Shown here: piece by piece, positions 27,631 to 37,118 of the stretch
Layout of the letters: each line of letters starts with the position of its first letter
Numbering within the stretch: position 1 is the first letter of the stretch
Assembly (NCBI GenBank): GCA_021201335.1
Contig: JAJQFD010000009.1
Coordinates: forward strand, 248,001 to 312,000
DNA from: Bacteroides sp.
GTDB lineage: Bacteria > Bacteroidota > Bacteroidia > Bacteroidales > Bacteroidaceae
Length of the DNA stretch: 64,000 bases
Direction of reading: 5' to 3'
The notes under the pieces: model-generated
Told to the model about the DNA's origin: nothing
Databases searched by the model: none
What the model saw: the letters and a program-made list of their open reading frames with translations, nothing else
Made by a program: the position numbers and the translations under genes

Positions 27631-27786
27631 GATTCCGGTAGCATTTGCTCCAATTTCCGGTAGCATTTGAGGTAAATTGAACAATGTTTTGGAGTAAAAG
27701 AGAGTATACCTATCGTGCAAGGAGAGTAGGCCTATTGAACAAGGAGAGTATACCTATTGAACAAAGAGAGTAGGCCTACTCTGTCA
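27631..27786. repeat. 22-bp dyad repeat array, locus B
   Basis: Seven units in one 22-bp register. Two TTCCGGTAGCATTTG units begin at 27633 and 27655, a degenerate unit occupies 27677-27698, then four AGAGTA-[TACC or GGCC]-TA units have GAGTA starting at 27702, 27724, 27746 and 27768. The last contains the perfect dyad AGAGTAGGCCTACTCT. It lies in the 569-bp gap upstream of GH115. The part 27687-27631 (minus) matches 60731-60787 (plus) at 46 of 57 positions. Confidence 0.8.
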
Positions 27787-27862
27787 ACCTATCCCAACTA
27801 TGGATGCGCATGAATAAAGATTTGTGTAAATTGAATGATGAGGATGCACTTCGCCAAATAAA

Positions 27863-27904
27863 TACGCCTTGAAAGGAAACCGGATGTTATTCTTTCAAGG
27901 CGTA
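27863..27904 (-). terminator. Hairpin terminator after the 195-residue lipoprotein gene
   Basis: TACGCCTTGAAAG (27863-27875) and CTTTCAAGGCGTA (27892-27904) are perfect 13-bp arms. On the minus strand TTTATTTGG follows the stem. It would end the SusC-to-lipoprotein transcript before GH115. Confidence 0.7.
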
Positions 27905-27929
27905 AAACCATTTAATATATTACAAGATG

Positions 27930-28517
27930 TTATCTTATATTTTCGAACAAGATAGTCGTCTTTCCATCTTCTGTTTTACAGATAAATACTTTTTTTCGGT
28001 AGACCTTCTCCCCTAATTCATATACTTGTTCACCGTTTACTTTCCATGACACCACATCACTGAGATAATCTCCATCTCCCATTATCGTATTCTGGTATCT
28101 ATGGGTCAAATCCATCACATCCGCTTCACCGTTAAAGTAAACGTAGAAAGTATAATCACTGTACCTTGAATCACCATAAGCATACGTAAAGAAAGAATTT
28201 AATTTCTCTACTTCATCGTATTGAATCAGGTTCTGGCGATTATTATAATATCCATTCGCCTCAAAATCTGTGGGTGTTTCCGGCGGTGTGCTCAGTAGTG
28301 TGGTACTCGAAATAGGTAAAGTAGTCGGATCATCGGGATCAATCAAATCGTTCCCCTCACCATCAATATAGTAGAAACGTAAAACATGGCCGGCATAAAA
28401 AGGGCCACCGTCTTCCATACTGTGATACCAACGGTCTCCATTGTTATCATTACAACCTGTTAAGCTGATTATCAGCAGAGATAAAAAGAACATTTTAAAT
28501 AGATTCCTGTTTCTCAT
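27930..28517 (-). CDS. Lipoprotein of unknown function in the xylan locus
   Basis: A 195-residue lipoprotein: signal peptide with lipobox LISLTGC at about residues 16-22, followed by NDNNGD, an acidic stretch of the kind linked to surface export in Bacteroidetes. The mature part has many aromatic residues (FYAGHVLRFYYIDGEG, DYTFYVYFNGEADV) and predicted beta strands, with a Pro/Thr-rich stretch at residues 70-90. I do not recognise a family. Its place downstream of GH67 and before a terminator suggests an accessory surface protein, perhaps glycan binding; that is inference from position only. Confidence 0.7.
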   Translation of the reverse strand: MRNRNLFKMFFLSLLIISLTGCNDNNGDRWYHSMEDGGPFYAGHVLRFYYIDGEGNDLIDPDDPTTLPISSTTLLSTPPETPTDFEANGYYNNRQNLIQYDEVEKLNSFFTYAYGDSRYSDYTFYVYFNGEADVMDLTHRYQNTIMGDGDYLSDVVSWKVNGEQVYELGEKVYRKKVFICKTEDGKTTILFENIR

Positions 28518-28677
28518 AATTATCTTCCCATTAGATTATATGTAAAGCCAAACTTAATAAAAGCAGTATATTTGCCAGCAAATATAATTCTATAAATCGA
28601 AAAATGAAAGTTGAGAATAAGAATCTTTCAGGATACCATTCACAGGGACTATCTACAAGTCCCCATGAATGGGAATA

Positions 28678-30780
28678 TTATTTCATAAACAAGTCCTTTT
28701 CCAATGCATTTTCATGGTTCCCTATATCCAACCGGAACTTTTTCATAACATCCAGGTTATGGACAGGACGTTCGATATCCACCGGAATAGGCATTCCTGA
28801 AAACTCCTGGAAGTAAAGCAAACAGGCGTCTTTCCACCACACGGCATCCCGCATCTGAATTTTCAGTTTATTTTGTATCTCTAAAAAGCGTTCCGTATCA
28901 ATCGTCTTTTCCTGTTGATCCCATATCTTCTGGAAGGAACGGGCTTTTTGTACTCCTCTGTCATACGTATAGCAAAGTTCTTCCCACAGTGTTTTTCCAT
29001 TCTTCATTTTGTAATCCCACGGTACATGATGAAACCAGAGGATCAGATTTTCAGGACAGGTACTCAGATTTCCAAACTCCTCACTCAGAGGTGAATGATA
29101 TTGGGCAGCCGCATTGCTTCCTGTACTACTACGGTCGAAACCAATGCCTTTACTGTCTGCTTTATGATAATAACTCGGCATCCAATCCGGACGAGCACCG
29201 GGAATGTCACACCAGGGTTCAGGACCGTAATGGTGACCCCATGCAAACAAATGGTGCAATCCCAATGGCATCATGTATTCAACGACCGCTTCGCGGGATT
29301 CCAGCAACATTTCTGTCAAAGCATCCCGGAAGGATGAGAAACTACCCGCTGTATTTGTAGGATTATTCGTTGTGCTTCCGAAAGTCTGGTTGATCCACTC
29401 CCGGGCAATCGCTTCGGAGGTTAGTTTATAATTCCAGGCTAAACGACCAAAAGCATACCAGTTAGCTTGTGCCAGGTGATGTCCACACCAGTTTATATCC
29501 GTGCCAATATTGGTTACACCGGCTATCGCGGTAATCTTCTGATTGTAAATACTTCCATCTGTTACTTTGGCTACCGTTGAACCTTTGCCTTGTTGATAAG
29601 TATCACTGTCCAGACATTCTTTCCACATCGGAGCCAGATAAGCCATGTGGTTGGAAAAGCCTAAATATTCCTGTGTTATCTGAAACTCAGCCATTACAGG
29701 CGTCTTTTTCATCGCACCAAATAACGGGCTGAAAGGCTCCCGTGGTTGAAAGTCAACCGGACCGTTTTTAACCTGGATGATCACGTTATCCCGGAACTGC
29801 CCGTCAAAAGGCATAAACTCCTGATACGCCTGGTTAGCCCGGTCTTCATCACCTGGATTATAGACAAAAGCACGCCACATCACAATTCCTTTATAAGGTT
29901 TCAATGCATCAGCCAGCATATTGGCACCGTCAGCATGGGTACGGCCAAAATCCTGCGGGCCCGGCAATCCTTCGGAATTTGCTTTTACTAAAAAGCCTCC
30001 AAAATCAGGAATAAGCTGATAAATTTCCTTCACTTTATCCTTCCACCAGCGTTGCACTGCCTTGTCTGTTGGATCGGAAGTGGAAAGTCCTCCCAATTCT
30101 GCAGGAGTAGAGAAATTGATGGAAAGGTACGTTTTAATACCATACGGACGGAATATATCTGCTAATACTTTAACTTTCTCTAGATAAGAGGCAGAAAGTA
30201 TCTGCGGACTGGCATTTACATTATTCACTACAGTACCGTTAATCCCAATTGATGCATTGGCACGGGCGTATGCTTCATACCGGGGAGAGATTTTTCCCGG
30301 AAGCGATTCCCATTCCCAAAGGGATTTCCCGGCATAACCACGCTCCACGGAGCGATCCAGATTATCCCAATGGTTCAAAACCCGAAGCTGGTATCGGGGA
30401 GTTTCCACCACATCCATTTCACCTTCCGCCTGACCCATTTGTTGCAAACGCAACAGATGATAGGCTCCATACAATAATCCTTGTTTCGTACTTGCTTCAA
30501 TACGGACCGGATCACTGCCGGAACTCCGGCGGATTACAAAACTCCCCTCTCCCAGCCTGGTTAACTCTTTGGCTTTGGAAAACACCAATTGAACAGGCGT
30601 GTTACCATACCAATGTTCCTTTAATTCTTTGATCGCTATTTCTGTTGTTGCATTGTTCAGATTACAAGAAACATCGGCGTTCTTTCCTCCTGATAGCCTC
30701 AACCAAAGCTGACTTCCATCTTCGGCTAAGAGGGTTCCTGTAAACACGAAAAGAAGTAAAATGAATACTAATTTCTTCAT
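28678..30780 (-). CDS. GH67 alpha-glucuronidase
   Basis: A 700-residue exported enzyme. Signal peptide at 1-19, the GH67 N-terminal beta domain (ATTEIAIKELKEHW), the (beta/alpha)8 barrel and a helical C-terminal domain (FHHVPWDYKMKNGKTLW). The acid Glu is in VKANSEGLPGPQDFG at about residue 270, and PVMAEFQITQEYLG carries the base region; THADGANMLADAL is also typical. The length matches the family (680-710). GH67 enzymes release (4-O-methyl)glucuronic acid from the non-reducing terminal xylose of aldouronic acids, complementing GH115, which acts internally. It lies 40 bases after GH3. Confidence 0.95.
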   Translation of the reverse strand: MKKLVFILLLFVFTGTLLAEDGSQLWLRLSGGKNADVSCNLNNATTEIAIKELKEHWYGNTPVQLVFSKAKELTRLGEGSFVIRRSSGSDPVRIEASTKQGLLYGAYHLLRLQQMGQAEGEMDVVETPRYQLRVLNHWDNLDRSVERGYAGKSLWEWESLPGKISPRYEAYARANASIGINGTVVNNVNASPQILSASYLEKVKVLADIFRPYGIKTYLSINFSTPAELGGLSTSDPTDKAVQRWWKDKVKEIYQLIPDFGGFLVKANSEGLPGPQDFGRTHADGANMLADALKPYKGIVMWRAFVYNPGDEDRANQAYQEFMPFDGQFRDNVIIQVKNGPVDFQPREPFSPLFGAMKKTPVMAEFQITQEYLGFSNHMAYLAPMWKECLDSDTYQQGKGSTVAKVTDGSIYNQKITAIAGVTNIGTDINWCGHHLAQANWYAFGRLAWNYKLTSEAIAREWINQTFGSTTNNPTNTAGSFSSFRDALTEMLLESREAVVEYMMPLGLHHLFAWGHHYGPEPWCDIPGARPDWMPSYYHKADSKGIGFDRSSTGSNAAAQYHSPLSEEFGNLSTCPENLILWFHHVPWDYKMKNGKTLWEELCYTYDRGVQKARSFQKIWDQQEKTIDTERFLEIQNKLKIQMRDAVWWKDACLLYFQEFSGMPIPVDIERPVHNLDVMKKFRLDIGNHENALEKDLFMK

Positions 30781-30820
30781 TGGTTTTGCTGATTTATATA
30801 TTTCAGAATCATATTTTTCT

Positions 30821-33469
30821 TTATTCTTTCACATAATAAGTATCGCCTACCAAAATCACATCCGTTGTTACAACCTGTTTATCCTTTATGGCTTTTTTAT
30901 CCGGTTGTTTTCCTCCCACGGAAAGAGTTACTTTTCCCGCTTCTACAACGGGGAAGTTATCTTTATCACGAGCAGTCATTTGATGTGGCTTCAAAGTAAA
31001 TTCAACGATTTTGCTTTCTCCTGCTTTCAGGTGTATCCGTTGAAAGCCCTGTAAGGAACGTATCGGACGTTTTAACTTACTATCGGGTAAAGATACATAG
31101 AGTTGAACAACTTCATCACCATCCCGTGTTCCCGTATTTTTAACTTCAACGGCCAGAGATATGTTTTCACCCGGTTTATTTGAATCAGGCATCGTCTTCC
31201 AATTATACTCAAAAGTAGTAAAACTCAAGCCATAACCGAACTCATACAAAGGTTCACCGGAAAAATAACGATAGGTTTTACCTTCCATATCGTAATTATC
31301 CAGAGCCGGAATCTGATTGACACTTTTGTAAAAGGTTACAGGCAAGCGGCCGGCCGGATTATAATCGCCAAAAATAACATCGGCAATCGCGGTGCCTCCG
31401 GCCTGACCGGGATACCAGGCTTCAATAATGGCAGGTATATTTTCTGCTTCCCAGTTAAATGCCAATGCGCTTCCGTTAAGCAATACCAAAACGGTAGGTT
31501 TTCCTAACTTATGTATATCCCTGATAAGATCAGTTTGTGTATCCGGCAATTTTATATCCAGGCGATCGCCTCCGTAGAAGCCGTCCACCTTTACTTGAAG
31601 GTCTTCTCCTTCAATCAGCGGACTTAATCCCATGCACAGAACCACCAAGTCAGCTTCTTTTGCCAGATTCAATGCTTCCTGCTTCAAATTCTGTTTGGGA
31701 GTATCCCACAGAAAACGCATCATAGCATGGTCAGTATTGTTTTGTGTGTATTCTATCCGGACGGGATATGCTTTTCCCTCTTGCAACACCATGCGTTCAT
31801 ATTTCTTGGTGGGATGATGCTCACTTTCATACTGTATCAATAAAGAATCGTTGAAATAAAAATTGAATCCACTAAATCCTTCTGCACCTAAAGCATAGTT
31901 ACCGGTCACAGGGGGAACCAATACACCGGTCCAAACCACAGAAAAGTTGTCGTAATTGAAATCTTCGTAAGGAGATGTTGTTCCCCATGTGAAATCAACG
32001 TTCTTATCAATTGTATTATATTTAGGTTCTCCTTTGCGTTCTTTGTTATTATAATAAGAAGCCTTTAAACCGTTTTCTTTCCGGCTTTCATCCGTAAACA
32101 AAAACTCCGAAGGGATCGCTGAGAAATAAGGTAAACCGGCTGATAATTCGCAACCTTGTGCAAACAGAATCTCGGCCTGAGGCAATTTCTCCTTCAACCC
32201 GGTCAGAGGTGTTTTGGGATTTACGGGATAGCCATTATAGTTACCCAGAAGAACTTCCAGGTCATCAGCATTAGGCCCGATAACAGCTACTTTCTTCACA
32301 TCTTTGCGGAAAGGCAATATGTTCTTTTCGTTCTTCAGCAATACAATGGATTTACGGGCAACTTCGTCTGCAAGCACCTGGTGTTCCTCACTGTCTACCA
32401 CACTGTAGGGTATAGAAGAATAAGGCACTTTCTCTTGTGGATCAAACTGTCCGAGTTTCATTCTGGCGAGAATGATACGTTTTACAGACACATCCAGTTC
32501 TGATTCAGTGAGCAATCCTTGTTTCACTGCATTCAGTAGATAAGGACTATAGGTATTTCCGCAATTCATATCTGTACCCGCTTTTACCGCCATGGCTGCT
32601 GCCTCTTCCGGAGTTGCTACCACATGGTGGCCTTGCTCTTCAAAGAAATCCCGAATCGCCCAGCAATCCGAAACAATATATCCGCCGAAACCCCATTGAT
32701 TACGCAATAGTTCTTCTAAAAACTTATTCCCACAACAAGGTGCTCCCCGAAAACTCTGATATGCACACATCACTGAATAAACCCCTGCTTCCTGCACCGC
32801 ACGTTTGAAATGAGGAAGGTAAGTTTCAGCCAGGTCGTATTCATTGGGCCATACATCAAAAGAATGGCGGGTAGATTCCGGTCCGCTATGCACCGCAAAA
32901 TGTTTGGCAGTAGCAACCAGCTTCAGGTATTTTTCATCATTTCCCTGTAATCCTCTGATGAAGGGAATTGCCAGTTCGGCAGTCAGATGAGGATCTTCCC
33001 CGTAAGTTTCCATACCTCGTCCCCAACGTGGATCACGGAATATATTGATATTGGGAGTCCAGAATGTGAGTCCCTGATAAATTCCCCGCTTACCACGGGA
33101 AGCATATTCATGATGTTTGGCACGAGCTTCATCGGAGATGACATTCGCAATCGTACCCATTTCTTCCGAATCCCACATAGCTGCCATACCGATGGCTTGT
33201 GGAAACACGGTTGCCCGTCCGGAACGCGCTACTCCATGTAAACATTCGTTCCAGGCGTTATGAGCCGGTATTCCCAGACGCTTGATTTCTTTGGAATCAT
33301 AGCGCATGATGTTGATTTTCTCTTCCAGCGTTAACCGGGAGACCAGATCTTCCGTCCTTTCCTCGAAGGAGAGATTTATATCCTGATAGGGTTCCACCGT
33401 CTTCTGGCAGGAGACAAAAATTGTCGCCAGCAGAATTGCAAAACCTGAAATCCCCTTGAATCTAGCCAT
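30821..33469 (-). CDS. GH3 beta-xylosidase with PA14 domain
   Basis: An 882-residue lipoprotein (signal ending IFVSC near residue 21). Order: GH3 N-terminal barrel with nucleophile Asp in GGYIVSDCWAIRD (about residue 270), GH3 C-terminal domain interrupted by a PA14 domain (about 460-590; GLKASYYNNKE, GNYALGAEGFSGF), and a C-terminal fibronectin III-like domain (DEVVQLYVSLPDS). This architecture is common in Bacteroidales beta-xylosidases and beta-glucosidases; the locus favours xylo-oligosaccharides. It lies 19 bases after the GH35-like gene, in the susCD operon. Confidence 0.92.
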   Translation of the reverse strand: MARFKGISGFAILLATIFVSCQKTVEPYQDINLSFEERTEDLVSRLTLEEKINIMRYDSKEIKRLGIPAHNAWNECLHGVARSGRATVFPQAIGMAAMWDSEEMGTIANVISDEARAKHHEYASRGKRGIYQGLTFWTPNINIFRDPRWGRGMETYGEDPHLTAELAIPFIRGLQGNDEKYLKLVATAKHFAVHSGPESTRHSFDVWPNEYDLAETYLPHFKRAVQEAGVYSVMCAYQSFRGAPCCGNKFLEELLRNQWGFGGYIVSDCWAIRDFFEEQGHHVVATPEEAAAMAVKAGTDMNCGNTYSPYLLNAVKQGLLTESELDVSVKRIILARMKLGQFDPQEKVPYSSIPYSVVDSEEHQVLADEVARKSIVLLKNEKNILPFRKDVKKVAVIGPNADDLEVLLGNYNGYPVNPKTPLTGLKEKLPQAEILFAQGCELSAGLPYFSAIPSEFLFTDESRKENGLKASYYNNKERKGEPKYNTIDKNVDFTWGTTSPYEDFNYDNFSVVWTGVLVPPVTGNYALGAEGFSGFNFYFNDSLLIQYESEHHPTKKYERMVLQEGKAYPVRIEYTQNNTDHAMMRFLWDTPKQNLKQEALNLAKEADLVVLCMGLSPLIEGEDLQVKVDGFYGGDRLDIKLPDTQTDLIRDIHKLGKPTVLVLLNGSALAFNWEAENIPAIIEAWYPGQAGGTAIADVIFGDYNPAGRLPVTFYKSVNQIPALDNYDMEGKTYRYFSGEPLYEFGYGLSFTTFEYNWKTMPDSNKPGENISLAVEVKNTGTRDGDEVVQLYVSLPDSKLKRPIRSLQGFQRIHLKAGESKIVEFTLKPHQMTARDKDNFPVVEAGKVTLSVGGKQPDKKAIKDKQVVTTDVILVGDTYYVKE

Positions 33470-33488
33470 TGTATTTTATTCATTTATA

Positions 33489-35198
33489 TTATTTATACTC
33501 GTATAATTTTACGTGAAGAATACTAAACTCCCCTACCGGAATCCGTATATGCCGTCCCTGATGGGTTTGATCTCCATTCAATCGACATACATAAGAGAAT
33601 GTTCCGTCTTCTTTCACTTTGATTTCATCTACGGGACCGATACCTGCCCGTGAAGTTCCCTGCCATCCGGTCTGTTGCTGGCTTTTCCCTCCCATGCTAA
33701 CAAACCCATCTTCTCCCAATTCTTTGGCATTAACTGCTTTGTTTTCTCCGGTTTTTTCAAACTCAATCACAATACCACTACCAGCAATCAGGTATTCATC
33801 TTTATTAAGGTGAAGGATAAGTCCTCCCCCATCCGGCCAGGCACTGCCATCTCTGGCACGAGGATCCCAAGGTAAAGTAAAATAATGACGACAAATTATT
33901 TTTAAATCATCCCGAGCAAGAATACGTTCTTTGTTCTCTTCATCAAAGTATAGTCCATTCATTACACCTTTGCCCTGATACTTAGTAATAACAGGTATTA
34001 GTTCCTTTAACTTGGCATATCCTTTCACCAAAGGAGCATCGGGAGAATCCGAACCATCTTCGATGGAGAAAGGACAAAGTCCAATCGCGTCATGTTCACC
34101 GAACACATAAAAAGCCTGTACGCCGTTTGCATCCGACAAACGAATCTCCGGAATAAACAATGGATTATTAGGTAATTTATACTGTGCTACCCAGTTTACA
34201 AAGCCTTTATCGTATAGATCGGGAGCTAGGAAATCAATACTGGGTGCTCCACAATTCCAGACATCAATAAGGTGAGCTAATGGACCGGCAGATGGATATT
34301 CACCCGGTTTTCGCCCGCGACTATTCATCGCAGCATTCACAAACAAAGGAATATTATGAATTGAACGGGCTGACTGAGCCATTTTTTCTACATATTGTGC
34401 ATACGACCAAGCCATAAAGATTTCATCCGTATAAAGATCATCACCAAATACTTCCTGCCAGGTTCCTTTCAGTTTATATCCTTGTTTTCCCCATTTCTCC
34501 TGCATCTGAGGATGTAGGGTCTTCTTATTTTTAGTCAGGTAACTCAGTAACTTTTCCGACACAGGAGCATTAAATAACTTATTAGCTTCTTTGGAATAGT
34601 CCCGTGCATCTTCCAACATACCTATTTCATTTTCAATCTGTACCATGATAACAGTATGTTGCTTATCCACGGATGCAATATGCTTCATCAATTGGGAAAA
34701 AGCCCGATTATCTGCCTGGAAAACATTTTCAGAAAAAGAACTGGCTATTTCCAGTGGTTTTTCCTCCTTCGTATAAGCACGGGGATATTTTTTATAATCC
34801 TTTTTAAACCATAAGGGTGTATAGCAACTCATTGAATTTTTCCAGGCGCCAAACCAGAGGAAGACTACTTTTAATTGGTTTTCCTGTGCCTGGCTGATTA
34901 CTTTGTCAATCAGGGTAAAATCATAATTACCTTCTGTTGGTTCAACCAAATCCCAATAGGCAGGCACCAACACGGTATTTAGTCCCATCCGTTGCAATTT
35001 TGGGAAAATACGTTCAATGTCTTCAAATGAGGAGGCTGATGAGTTTCCTAACTCACCTCCCAAAACCAGAAAAGGCTTTCCGTCTACCATGAGTTGAGTA
35101 GCATTGCCCTGTTTTGTCAGATAAGGTAATTCTTTTTGTCCCCATATTGGAGACAGAACTAAGAATAGCAATGTCAGAAACAAGTTAAGTTTTTTCAT
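33489..35198 (-). CDS. GH35-like beta-galactosidase (DUF5597 C-terminal domain)
   Basis: A 569-residue exported enzyme with a signal peptide (residues 1-20) and a (beta/alpha)8 barrel. FLVLGGELGNSSASS and LNTVLVPAYWDLVEP are typical of GH35 N-terminal strands, and MVQIENEIGML (about residue 190) carries the acid/base Glu. The nucleophile is likely the Glu in PLFIPEIRLSD. The C-terminal 200 residues look like the DUF5597 beta domain. Such enzymes may remove terminal beta-galactose from complex arabinoxylan side chains; activity is inferred. It sits 88 bases after susD. Confidence 0.85.
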   Translation of the reverse strand: MKKLNLFLTLLFLVLSPIWGQKELPYLTKQGNATQLMVDGKPFLVLGGELGNSSASSFEDIERIFPKLQRMGLNTVLVPAYWDLVEPTEGNYDFTLIDKVISQAQENQLKVVFLWFGAWKNSMSCYTPLWFKKDYKKYPRAYTKEEKPLEIASSFSENVFQADNRAFSQLMKHIASVDKQHTVIMVQIENEIGMLEDARDYSKEANKLFNAPVSEKLLSYLTKNKKTLHPQMQEKWGKQGYKLKGTWQEVFGDDLYTDEIFMAWSYAQYVEKMAQSARSIHNIPLFVNAAMNSRGRKPGEYPSAGPLAHLIDVWNCGAPSIDFLAPDLYDKGFVNWVAQYKLPNNPLFIPEIRLSDANGVQAFYVFGEHDAIGLCPFSIEDGSDSPDAPLVKGYAKLKELIPVITKYQGKGVMNGLYFDEENKERILARDDLKIICRHYFTLPWDPRARDGSAWPDGGGLILHLNKDEYLIAGSGIVIEFEKTGENKAVNAKELGEDGFVSMGGKSQQQTGWQGTSRAGIGPVDEIKVKEDGTFSYVCRLNGDQTHQGRHIRIPVGEFSILHVKLYEYK

Positions 35199-35286
35199 AT
35201 CGTATTTATTAAAAAGTAGGGCTGAAGGCTTTTACAAGCCTCCAACCGTACAACCAGTTACTGTTTAGAACAAAAAAATATCATCA

Positions 35287-37098
35287 TTAATAATTCGGGT
35301 TCTGGTAGCTTTCCTTTTGTGCCGGATCACTTAGTAAGTCAATCTGTTCCTGAGGAATCGGCCGCAATACATGGTAATCTTTGATATTGGCTTTCGCTCT
35401 CGGATTATAAAGACGTGCACGTTCTAATAATTTTCCTGTCCGTACCAGATCGAACCAACGCCAGGATTCACCACACATTTCACGGGCACGCTCATCCAAT
35501 ATAAAATCAATATCAATATCTCCCAATTCAACCCGCATTTCCTGTTTCCGGGTTTCCTGTTCCTGAGCTGTTAATCCCGGACGGTAAGCGGCACGTTCAC
35601 GTACCACATTAATCAGATCAGCTGCTTTACCATTGCTTACATACATGGCTGCTTCAGCTGCAATCAGATATGTTTCTGCCAGACGAGCCAAAATATAGGG
35701 GCGATTCGAATCATAATTCAAAGCAGCACGTTTGGTATCATCATATTTGGTTAATGTCGGATAAACATACTGAACAGGTGAATTATTATAAGAACCATCT
35801 TCGTTATAAAGCATACCCCAATAATAAAGTGCATAAGGCTTATAAATTACTCCGTTGGTACCAACAGAATCTTCCGGAGCGGCTGTTTCAGTTTTATTCA
35901 AGCTAATCTTTATGGCCACGTCACCTGTATTTACGGTACGGTTACCCACTTTAAAATTAACCCCTGCCTTCCATTCCGTCCGGAAAGCTCCGTCCCAGCG
36001 GGCATCATTTGTTTTATCAGCAAACGCATTGAATACCAACCATTCAGTAGGCAGGAACATACGCCACGGACGTTGATATTCCAGGCTGCGAGGTACAATG
36101 GCAATTTCACTTCCACCAGCTTTTACTTTTACATTTTCATAACCTGCCGTGAAGAAGAAGTTGGCACGGTTTCCTTTATTCGCCACTGCGTTTTCTCCGT
36201 CATTCGATTCGTCAAAAACAAGGTTAGGACCGGACACTGTCCAGGTACGCTGCACACTGAATAAGATCTCAGAAGCATTCTCATTACCTTCCAGATGTAC
36301 ATCCGCATAATTTTGTTGCAAATCTATACCATAGGTAGCTTTATTATTGATCAGTTCCATAGCGGTGTCATAAGCATTCTGATAATCAGTGCTAACGGCA
36401 CATTCTAATCCTGCACGGGTTAAATAGGCCTTTGCCAGGAAATGATAGGCAGCCGGTCTGGCAGCGCGACCCGCTTCAGAAGGAGAATTGGCTAGGTTGT
36501 TTTTAGCATAAGTCAAGTCTTCAATAATCGCAGTAAAAACATCTGCTCTTGAGTCGCGTACTGAAGTGGTTGAAGGAGTCACATTGAACTTTAATTTACC
36601 GGAACCTAAATCTAAAGGAGCATCACCATACGTCATCGTTACCAAATAGTAATACAATCCGCGTAGGAAATGGGCTTCTGCCAAAATTTGTGTCTTTTCT
36701 GCATCGTCAAGCTCTGTAGATACTTCTGCATATTCAATTACCGCATTACAGGTATTGATAAACTGCAGTCCATTATTCCAGAAACCTCCCACTGATTCGT
36801 TGGCTGCTGATAAATTCTCATCATAGGTATCAAAGGAAGCCTGGGTACCATTCAGCATATCGGTGGTCATAAACTCATCTGTTCCGGGAATCGTGATACA
36901 TAAAGAACCATCGGGGCCAAATAACCAACGTAATCCAGAGTAAGAAGATATTAGCCCGGCCCTGAGACCCTGTGCCGTTTTCAAATAATCCGACGTAAGC
37001 TCCGTTCTGGGCTCTTCATCCAGCATATCATTACAGGATACTGTACTTAGTGTAAAGGAAGCTGCCAATATATAAGCAAGCAATTTTATATTTTTCAT
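35287..37098 (-). CDS. SusD/RagB-family glycan-binding lipoprotein
   Basis: A 603-residue surface lipoprotein. Signal peptide with lipobox STVSC at about residue 22, then NDMLDEEPRTELT. TPR-like helices carry ILAEAHFLRGLYYYLVTMTYGDAPL, and the SusD C-terminal part has FILDERAREMCGESWRWFDLVRTG. It would form the lid on the SusC transporter and bind xylan fragments outside the cell. The stop is 188 bases before nothing but spacer and the GH35-like gene; susC is 20 bases upstream. No SusE/F homologue follows. Confidence 0.95.
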   Translation of the reverse strand: MKNIKLLAYILAASFTLSTVSCNDMLDEEPRTELTSDYLKTAQGLRAGLISSYSGLRWLFGPDGSLCITIPGTDEFMTTDMLNGTQASFDTYDENLSAANESVGGFWNNGLQFINTCNAVIEYAEVSTELDDAEKTQILAEAHFLRGLYYYLVTMTYGDAPLDLGSGKLKFNVTPSTTSVRDSRADVFTAIIEDLTYAKNNLANSPSEAGRAARPAAYHFLAKAYLTRAGLECAVSTDYQNAYDTAMELINNKATYGIDLQQNYADVHLEGNENASEILFSVQRTWTVSGPNLVFDESNDGENAVANKGNRANFFFTAGYENVKVKAGGSEIAIVPRSLEYQRPWRMFLPTEWLVFNAFADKTNDARWDGAFRTEWKAGVNFKVGNRTVNTGDVAIKISLNKTETAAPEDSVGTNGVIYKPYALYYWGMLYNEDGSYNNSPVQYVYPTLTKYDDTKRAALNYDSNRPYILARLAETYLIAAEAAMYVSNGKAADLINVVRERAAYRPGLTAQEQETRKQEMRVELGDIDIDFILDERAREMCGESWRWFDLVRTGKLLERARLYNPRAKANIKDYHVLRPIPQEQIDLLSDPAQKESYQNPNY

Positions 37099-37118
37099 AA
37101 TTATTCCGAAAATAAGGA

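Noticed and set aside
27481..27720. 79-residue minus-strand ORF with LFNLPQMLPEIGANATGIG
   Set aside because: A similar peptide can be read at locus E, but this follows from the shared 22-bp DNA repeat, whose period changes frame each unit.
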